Source: Pseudomonadota bacterium (GTDB lineage: Bacteria > Pseudomonadota > Gammaproteobacteria > Burkholderiales > Rhodocyclaceae). Taken from it: 38,079 bases of DNA. This document shows positions 7,634 to 13,936 of this stretch, piece by piece. Every line of letters begins with the position of its first letter. Within the stretch, counting starts at the first letter, position 1. The DNA lies in assembly GCA_022705135.1 (NCBI GenBank), contig JAKJFA010000008.1, positions 1 through 38,079 on the forward strand, in the 5' to 3' direction. Below the pieces are notes generated by a model. That model did not search any database, was not told where the DNA came from, and saw nothing but the letters and a program-made list of their open reading frames with translations. Both the position numbers and the translations under genes were made by a program.

Positions 7634-9022
7634 ATGAGTGTTCCTAACGAGGCTCCGCTCTTCGATCCCCGCCTGATCGAGCGCTTCGAGATCAAGGGGC
7701 CGCGTTATACCTCCTATCCGACGGCGGATCGTTTTCAGGTGCCTTTCGACGCGTCGGTCTTCAGAAACGCCCTGGAAAACCGCAGTCCGCCCGAGCGTCC
7801 GCTGTCGCTCTACGTCCATCTGCCGTTTTGCGCCTCTATCTGCTATTACTGCGCTTGTAATCGTATTATCACCGGCGATCACGGGCGCAGCAGCAAATAC
7901 CTCAAATACCTGGGACGCGAGATCGCGCTGCTGACCGGTCATTTGCGCGGTGGCCGCCAGGTGGTGCAACTGCATTGGGGCGGCGGCAGCCCCAATTTCC
8001 TGTCCGATGCTGAAACCCGCCAGTTGATGGCGCTGATTCGCCATTTTTTCGATTTGCAAGCCGATGGCGAATTTTCCATCGAAATCGATCCGCGCCAGGT
8101 CGATTCTGGCCGTATTGCCTTGCTGGGTGACATCGGCTTCAACCGTATCAGTGTCGGCGTGCAGGATTTCGATCCGGCCGTGCAGGCGGCGATTCATCGC
8201 CGGCAGACGCTGGAAGAGACAGCGCGGGTCATCGAAGCGGCGCGCGACCGCGGCTTCAAGTCGATCTCGGTTGATCTGATCTACGGCTTGCCGCGGCAGA
8301 CGCTGGCAGGATTTGCGCGGACGCTCGATCAGGTCATTGCCTTGCGGCCCGACCGATTGTCGGTTTATAACTTTGCCTATCTGCCGCAACTCTTCAAGCC
8401 GCAACGCCGCATTGCTGAGGCCGATCTGCCGTCGGCGTCGACGCGCCTGAACATCCTGGCGCTGGCGATCCGCACGCTGACCGAGGCGGGTTATGTCTAT
8501 ATCGGCATGGATCATTTCGCCCGGCCGCAGGACGAATTGGCGGTGGCGCAGCGGCAAGGTCGCCTGCACCGCAATTTCCAGGGCTATTCGACCCATGCCG
8601 ACTGCGATCTGCTGGCCATCGGCATCTCCGCCATCAGCAAAGTGGGAACGGTCTACAGCCAGAATGGCAAGACGCTGGACGAGTACTACGGCCATCTTGA
8701 TCGCGGTGAATTGCCGGTGGCGCGCGGCTACGAACTCAGCACCGACGACTTGCTGCGCCGCGCCGTCATTCAGGCGCTGATGTGCCAGTTTGAGCTGGAG
8801 TTTGCGGCGATCGAAAAAGGCTTCGGGATTTCCTTTGCCGAATACTTTGTCATTGAGTTGCAGGAATTGCGCGAACTTGAAGCGGCCGGGATGGTCTCAA
8901 TGGATGGAGAAACGATCCAGGTGCTGCCGGCTGGCCGCTTGCTGGTACGTGCCGTTGCCATGGTCTTTGACCGCTACCTGCGGGCAGACCATCAGAAAAC
9001 CCGTTATTCGAAAGTGATTTAA
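7634..9022 (+). CDS. hemN: Oxygen-independent coproporphyrinogen III oxidase
   Basis: HemN is a radical-SAM enzyme that decarboxylates coproporphyrinogen III to protoporphyrinogen IX without oxygen, in the cytoplasm. The 462-residue product is close to the E. coli length. It begins with the HemN-type region PRYTSYPTADRF and has the 4Fe-4S motif C66-x3-C70-x2-C73 with the extra C75 typical of true HemN rather than HemW. GGGSPNFL, the SAM-binding glycine motif, and IEIDPR follow. The stop codon TAA directly abuts the ATG of copA. No FNR-type palindrome is visible in the 21 nt upstream, so any oxygen control would act on a promoter further upstream. Confidence 0.96.
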   Translation: MSVPNEAPLFDPRLIERFEIKGPRYTSYPTADRFQVPFDASVFRNALENRSPPERPLSLYVHLPFCASICYYCACNRIITGDHGRSSKYLKYLGREIALLTGHLRGGRQVVQLHWGGGSPNFLSDAETRQLMALIRHFFDLQADGEFSIEIDPRQVDSGRIALLGDIGFNRISVGVQDFDPAVQAAIHRRQTLEETARVIEAARDRGFKSISVDLIYGLPRQTLAGFARTLDQVIALRPDRLSVYNFAYLPQLFKPQRRIAEADLPSASTRLNILALAIRTLTEAGYVYIGMDHFARPQDELAVAQRQGRLHRNFQGYSTHADCDLLAIGISAISKVGTVYSQNGKTLDEYYGHLDRGELPVARGYELSTDDLLRRAVIQALMCQFELEFAAIEKGFGISFAEYFVIELQELRELEAAGMVSMDGETIQVLPAGRLLVRAVAMVFDRYLRADHQKTRYSKVI

Positions 9023-11167
9023 ATGAACACGCCAACGGTTGTCGAATTGTCCATCACTGGTATGCACTGCGCATCTTGCGCGGCACGCCTGGAGAGGGCG
9101 TGGTCGGCTTTGCCAGGCGTCGAGGCCAACGTCAATCTGGCGACGGCGCGGGCGCGGGTGCGTTTTGCTGGCGAGGCGCAGGCCGATGCGCTGGTGGCAA
9201 TTGCGGCCAAGGCAGGCTTTGGCGCCAAGATGGTCGATGCGCATACCCGCGACGAGGAAAAAGCGCGCAAAGCGGCGGAAATGGCGCAGGAAACCCGCCT
9301 GTTCTGGATTTCCGTCCTTCTCACCGTGCCCCTGGTGGCGCAGATGTTGTTCATGTTTACGGGCAGCCATGCCGAATTGCCACGCTGGTTGCAACTGGCG
9401 TTGGCGACGCCAGTGCAGTTCTGGATTGGTTGGCGGTTTTATCGCGGCGCTTATGCCGCCTTGCGCGGTGGCGGCGCCAACATGGACGTGCTGGTGGCTT
9501 TGGGAACCAGCATGGCCTGGGGGTTTTCGGTGGCTGTCCTGCTGCTTGGCCTCGATCAGCATGTGTACTTTGAAGCCGGGGCGGCGGTGATCACGCTGGT
9601 GCTGCTCGGCAAGATCATGGAACAGCGGGCGACGGCCAAGACGTCCGAGGCGATTGAAGCCTTGATCCGCCTGCAGCCGAAAACGGCGCGCATCGAACGT
9701 GACGGGCAGTTGCTGGAAGTACCGGTCGATGTCTTGATGCCGGGCGATATTTTCATCGTGCGGCCGGGCGAAAGCGTGCCGGTCGATGGCGAGGTGATCG
9801 ATGGCGCTTCGAGCGTCAATGAAGCGATGCTGACCGGCGAGAGCATGCCGGTACATAAAGCGGCGGGAGCGCAGGTTTTTGCGGCGACGGCCAACTTTGA
9901 CGGCATGTTGCGTTGCCGGGCGACCGGGGTCGGCGAACATACCCTGCTGGCCGGCATCATCCGTCTGGTCGGTGAAGCGCAGGGATCGAAGGCGCCGGTG
10001 CAGCGGCTGGTTGATCGCATTGCCGGCATTTTCGTGCCGGCAGTCTGCCTGCTGGCGCTGGCGACTTTGATCGGCTGGTGGGGGTTCAGCGGCGATTTCG
10101 CTACGGCCCTGGTCAATGCCGTGGCGGTGCTGGTCATTGCCTGCCCTTGCGCCTTGGGATTGGCGACGCCGACGGCGATCATGGTCGGTACCGGACAGGG
10201 CGCCAAAGCGGGAATTCTGGTCAGGAATGCCGAAGCGCTGGAGCGGGCGGAAAAGATAAGCGTGCTGGCGGTGGATAAAACCGGCACGCTGACGGTGGGA
10301 CGGCCGCAAGTAACGGATATTGTCGCCGTGGAGTGCGAGGCGATGGCGGCATTGCGTTTGGCGGCGGCGCTGGAACAGGGTTCCGAGCATCCGCTGGCAC
10401 GCGCTATTCTGGAAAAAGCGGTAGGGGTGGCCCTGCCCAAGGTGGAAGAATTTCTGGCCCGGGCCGGGCAGGGGGTCGAAGGCAGCGTCGAAAGCCGCTG
10501 GTTGCGCCTGGGCGCACCAGACTGGCTCGGCGTTGAAGATAAGCGCGTTGCCACACTGCAGGCCGAGGGCAAGACGGTCGTGGCACTGGCGGAAGAGGGG
10601 CGCCTGTTGGCGTTGTTCGCCATTGCCGATACCCTGCGGCCAGGTTCGCAGCGCGCCGTTGAGCGCCTGAAAAAGCGGGGCATCCGTGTCGTCATGCTGA
10701 CTGGCGACCATCTCGCCACGGCGGCGGTGATTGCGCGTTCTGTCGGCATTGATGAAATACGGGCCGGCATTCTGCCCGGTGACAAGGCGGCAGCAATCAA
10801 CGAACTCAAGGCAGGCGGTGCATTGGTGGCGATGGCCGGTGATGGCATTAACGATGCGCCGGCGTTGGCGGCAGCCGATGTCAGTCTGGCGTTGGGTGCC
10901 GGTTCGGATACGGCGATCGAGGCCGCCGATTTGACCTTGATTCGCAACGATCTGAACAGCGTGGTGGATGCTATCGATTTGTCGGGCGCAACTCTGCGAA
11001 AGATCAGGCAGAACCTCTTTTTTGCTTTTGCTTATAATGTCCTGGCTATTCCGCTGGCGGCGCTGGGGTTTCTGAACCCGGTCGTGGCCGGCGCGGCGAT
11101 GGCGATGAGTTCGGTGTCGGTCGTGAGCAGTTCCTTGATGCTCAGGCGCTGGCGGCCGATGGCCTGA
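9023..11167 (+). CDS. copA: Cu(I)-exporting P1B-type ATPase
   Basis: CopA pumps Cu(I) from the cytoplasm to the periplasm using ATP. The 714-residue product has one N-terminal metal-binding domain (GMHCASC, 13-19), the actuator TGES (271-274), the membrane copper site CPC (374-376), the phosphorylation motif DKTGT (418-422), the SEHPLA nucleotide-binding motif and GDGINDAPA (from 606). The late membrane helices carry YN and MSSVSVVSS, which are the Cu(I)-type signatures and argue against zinc or cobalt. The ATG follows the hemN TAA with no gap and no good ribosome binding site, so it is probably translated by coupling to hemN. A CcoI/FixI (cbb3 assembly) role is a less likely alternative. Confidence 0.93.
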   Translation: MNTPTVVELSITGMHCASCAARLERAWSALPGVEANVNLATARARVRFAGEAQADALVAIAAKAGFGAKMVDAHTRDEEKARKAAEMAQETRLFWISVLLTVPLVAQMLFMFTGSHAELPRWLQLALATPVQFWIGWRFYRGAYAALRGGGANMDVLVALGTSMAWGFSVAVLLLGLDQHVYFEAGAAVITLVLLGKIMEQRATAKTSEAIEALIRLQPKTARIERDGQLLEVPVDVLMPGDIFIVRPGESVPVDGEVIDGASSVNEAMLTGESMPVHKAAGAQVFAATANFDGMLRCRATGVGEHTLLAGIIRLVGEAQGSKAPVQRLVDRIAGIFVPAVCLLALATLIGWWGFSGDFATALVNAVAVLVIACPCALGLATPTAIMVGTGQGAKAGILVRNAEALERAEKISVLAVDKTGTLTVGRPQVTDIVAVECEAMAALRLAAALEQGSEHPLARAILEKAVGVALPKVEEFLARAGQGVEGSVESRWLRLGAPDWLGVEDKRVATLQAEGKTVVALAEEGRLLALFAIADTLRPGSQRAVERLKKRGIRVVMLTGDHLATAAVIARSVGIDEIRAGILPGDKAAAINELKAGGALVAMAGDGINDAPALAAADVSLALGAGSDTAIEAADLTLIRNDLNSVVDAIDLSGATLRKIRQNLFFAFAYNVLAIPLAALGFLNPVVAGAAMAMSSVSVVSSSLMLRRWRPMA

Positions 11168-11199
11168 CGTTTTCGGAGCAACCAAGGACAGATAGCAGT

Positions 11200-13353
11200 A
11201 TGGAACAAAGTGCCGGGGAAACTGGTGACAGCGGAGGCGCTCTGAACGAACGTGAACAGGTCGAGCAGGCGTTGCGCGAGAGCGAGGAGCGTTTTCGCGA
11301 GCTGCTGGGCAGTCTGCACGAAATCGTCTGGTGCTACGCGGTGGAAGAGCGCAAGGTGCTCTATGTGAATGATGCCGTCGAGGGCATCTACGGTCGCCCG
11401 AAGGAAGATTTTTTTGCCAACCCGAAGCTCTGGCGTACCGCTATTCATCCGGATGACCGCGAGCTGGCGCGCCAAGCGGACCTGTCCGTTCTGGAATCCG
11501 GACGGACAGAGTGCGACTGCCGTATTGTTGACGCCCAAGGCCATCTGCACTGGTTGCATTTCCGCTTGTATCGGGTTGGTAACCCCGGTGTTTCGGGGGT
11601 ACGCGTCGTCGGTGTCGGCATCGATATCACCGCCCGCAAGCGCGCCGAATTGGCGCTGGCCGAGAGTGAAGAACTGTTCCTGACCACCATGGGGGCGGCC
11701 CAGGTCGGCATTTTTGTCGTTCAGGACGGTCAGTTGGCTTATGTCAATCCGTTGATTCCACGCCTGTTCGGTTACAGCGAACGGGAAATGACCGGAATGG
11801 CGCCTTTCGATCTGGTGGCGCCGGAAATGCGGGAAGCGGCAGTGGAGCTGCATCGGCAAAGCGAGGCCGAGGGCAGCAGATCTTTCGAAACGATAGCGCT
11901 GCGCCGGGACGGGAGCACCTTCCCCGCCATGGTTCTGGCTTCGCCCACCAGTTTCAAGGGTCGTCCGGCCTGGACCGGCACTATTTTTGATTTGACCGAA
12001 CGCAAACAGGCTGAAAAGCGCATCGTTGAACTGGCCTTCTTCGACCCGCTCACCGGCTTGCCCAACCGCCGTCTGCTGGAAGACCGGGTCGAACAGTTGA
12101 TTGCCGATGCGGAGCGGGAACGGGGCTCGCTGGCCATGCTCGTGCTCGATCTCGACAAGCTGAAGCGGGTCAATGACTCGCTCGGACACAGTGTCGGCGA
12201 CCAGTTGCTTTGCGCCGCAGCGGTGCGCATTAAGCGGGTCGTGCGTAAAATCGACACCATTGGCCGAAAAAGCGGCGATGAATTCGTATTCGTTCTGCCT
12301 GGCGCCAAGGCCGAGGAGGCGGCGGAAACGGCGCGGGTCCTTCTCGACGCCTGTGCCCAGCCGTTTATCATCAACGGGCATGAATTGACCGTGCTGACGT
12401 CGATCGGCATCAGCCTCTACCCGGAAGACGGCAGCGACTTCGAGCATCTCTGTAAAAATGCCGACTTGGCCATGTATCAGGCCAAGGAAGCCGGGCGGCA
12501 GAATTATCAGTTCTATTCGCAAAGCATGAACGCGGCGACGCTCGAACACCTGTTCATCGAACATGGGTTGCGTCAGGCCCTGGCTGCCGGCCAGTTTCTT
12601 CTTGCCTATCAGCCGCTCATCTCCCTCAGAACGGGCCACATCGTCGGTGGCGAGGCGCTCATCCGTTGGCAGCATCCCGAACTGGGCTTGATCCAGCCCA
12701 TCCGGTTCATTCCCGTAGCAGAGGACAGCGGCCTGATCAATGCCATCGGGGATTGGGTGCTGCGGCAGGCGTGTCAACAAGCCAAGTCCTGGCAGGATTC
12801 CGGGTTGCCGCTGAACACCATCGCGGTCAATGTTTCCCCCGTGCAGTTTCGCCAGAGTGATTTTGTTGGCACGGTCGAGCGCATCCTCAAGGAAACCGGT
12901 CTTGCGCCTTCCTGCCTGGAACTGGAATTGACCGAGCGCACCGTCATGCACGACGCCGAAGCCAATCTGGGCATCCTGTCGGCGCTCAGCGCCATGGGCG
13001 TCGAATTGGCGGTGGATGATTTTGGCACGGGCTATTCCTCACTGGCCTATCTCAAGCGTTTTCCGGTCGGCAAGCTCAAGATCGATCAGTCCTTCGTGCG
13101 TGATATTGCCGAGGACCGGGACGATCTCGCCATTGCTGAAACGATCGTCAGCATTGGCCACAGTCTGCGCCTCAACGTTCTGGCCGAAGGGGTGGAGACG
13201 GAAGAGCAGCTGAGTATTCTGGAAGAAGGACACTCGGACATGGCGCAAGGCTACCTGTTCAGCCTTCCGGTGACGGCGGATGAATTCGCCGAACTCTTGC
13301 GCCAGCAGCCCTTTGAGAAGAGTGGTGGCCGCTGGAACAAGTGGTCGGCATGA
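11200..13353 (+). CDS. PAS-PAS-GGDEF-EAL c-di-GMP enzyme, soluble
   Basis: A cytoplasmic protein that could both make and break c-di-GMP. The 717-residue chain has no membrane segment. It contains two PAS domains (about 27-150 and 155-272), a GGDEF domain (about 275-440) and an EAL domain (about 448-710). The cyclase loop reads SGDEF (358-362), so the first Gly is Ser, with an intact inhibitory RKID site (349-352). The EAL domain keeps all expected residues: EAL (485-487), NVSP, ELTER, DDFGTGYSS, LKIDQSF and EGVE, so phosphodiesterase activity is likely. It follows copA by 32 nt and probably ends a four-gene operon. Whether the cyclase half is active cannot be judged from sequence. Confidence 0.92.
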   Translation: MEQSAGETGDSGGALNEREQVEQALRESEERFRELLGSLHEIVWCYAVEERKVLYVNDAVEGIYGRPKEDFFANPKLWRTAIHPDDRELARQADLSVLESGRTECDCRIVDAQGHLHWLHFRLYRVGNPGVSGVRVVGVGIDITARKRAELALAESEELFLTTMGAAQVGIFVVQDGQLAYVNPLIPRLFGYSEREMTGMAPFDLVAPEMREAAVELHRQSEAEGSRSFETIALRRDGSTFPAMVLASPTSFKGRPAWTGTIFDLTERKQAEKRIVELAFFDPLTGLPNRRLLEDRVEQLIADAERERGSLAMLVLDLDKLKRVNDSLGHSVGDQLLCAAAVRIKRVVRKIDTIGRKSGDEFVFVLPGAKAEEAAETARVLLDACAQPFIINGHELTVLTSIGISLYPEDGSDFEHLCKNADLAMYQAKEAGRQNYQFYSQSMNAATLEHLFIEHGLRQALAAGQFLLAYQPLISLRTGHIVGGEALIRWQHPELGLIQPIRFIPVAEDSGLINAIGDWVLRQACQQAKSWQDSGLPLNTIAVNVSPVQFRQSDFVGTVERILKETGLAPSCLELELTERTVMHDAEANLGILSALSAMGVELAVDDFGTGYSSLAYLKRFPVGKLKIDQSFVRDIAEDRDDLAIAETIVSIGHSLRLNVLAEGVETEEQLSILEEGHSDMAQGYLFSLPVTADEFAELLRQQPFEKSGGRWNKWSA

Positions 13354-13380
13354 TCCGGCCCGATGAAGTCTGAAATTGCC

Positions 13381-13455
13381 GTCATACCGGCGAAGGCCGG
13401 TATCCAGTGTGTGCCTGGGTTCGCCTTATGGTCCCCGGCCTTCGCCGGGGTGACG
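13381..13455. repeat. Pair of inverted REP-like palindromes
   Basis: Two hairpins face each other: ATACCGGC-GAAG-GCCGGTAT (13384-13403) and CCCCGGC-CTTC-GCCGGGG (13433-13450), bordered by GTCA and TGAC. The loops are complementary. This is the GTCATxCCxGCGAAGG type of extragenic palindrome common in betaproteobacteria. It sits between convergent genes (stops at 13353 and 13459), where it may end or protect both transcripts. Confidence 0.75.
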
Positions 13456-13458
13456 ACT

Positions 13459-13920
13459 TCAACCATTTGCTGGCCGGCTGCAAGAGCCACCCCCTGTTGT
13501 TGGATTCTGGGTGGGCTTCTGCGGCAGGACCTCAAAATCGGCGGGCGCCGACCAGACGATGTGGCTCTTTTCATCGCCCAATGCCGAGCGCTCAAGCATG
13601 TCGATCAGCGGCCAGGCCTGCTGTGCAAGATTGACCGGTTGATCTGGTATCTCGGCTTCAGCTTCGTCTACCTTGACATCGTCGTCCTTGACTTCATCCT
13701 TTGCCGGTTTGTCGCAACCCTTTTCCTTGGCAATCATTTCCAGCCTTGCCATTTCAGCTTCGACGGCACGACGCAAGTTTGCCGCTGCCGGCAGCATTTC
13801 ATCCCGCGTCATCACGCCCTCTGCGGTGCAGCGCTTGCCGATGGCCGACAGCAGAAGGCGTGCCGTATTGGCGAACATAATGATTTCGCCTGTTTGGCTC
13901 GAAGTGAATCTGACCAGCAT
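13459..13920 (-). CDS. DUF1840 family protein with unusual C-terminal tail
   Basis: Function unknown. The 153-residue product starts MLVRFTSSQTGEIIMF and continues with LLLSAIGKRCTAEGVMTRDEMLPAAANLRRAVE, the pattern of the DUF1840 family of betaproteobacteria. The middle (about 60-90) is charged, with DEVKDDDVKVDEAEAE, and the family part ends near WPLIDMLERSALGDEKSHIVW. The last 30 residues or so are extra and begin ADFEVLPQKPTQN, which closely matches the C-terminus of the upstream EAL protein. The ATG at 13920 has no strong ribosome binding site and lies 16 nt after that protein's stop, so the two are likely co-transcribed. No signal peptide or membrane segment is seen. Confidence 0.75.
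   Translation of the reverse strand: MLVRFTSSQTGEIIMFANTARLLLSAIGKRCTAEGVMTRDEMLPAAANLRRAVEAEMARLEMIAKEKGCDKPAKDEVKDDDVKVDEAEAEIPDQPVNLAQQAWPLIDMLERSALGDEKSHIVWSAPADFEVLPQKPTQNPTTGGGSCSRPANG
13503..13545 (-). repeat. Short duplicated segment, copy 1 (in DUF1840 gene)
   Basis: 43 nt matching 13948-13990 at 35 positions, same strand and same reading frame. It encodes the DFEVLPQKPTQN part of the DUF1840 tail. Confidence 0.6.
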
Positions 13921-13936
13921 CTGTTGCCGTTTGCGG

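Noticed and set aside
8897..12951. Two very long minus-strand open frames opposite copA and the PAS-PAS-GGDEF-EAL gene
   Set aside because: Long complement frames are expected at this GC content. Their translations are low-complexity (Gln/Arg/His-rich) with no motifs, and the plus-strand genes carry all catalytic residues.
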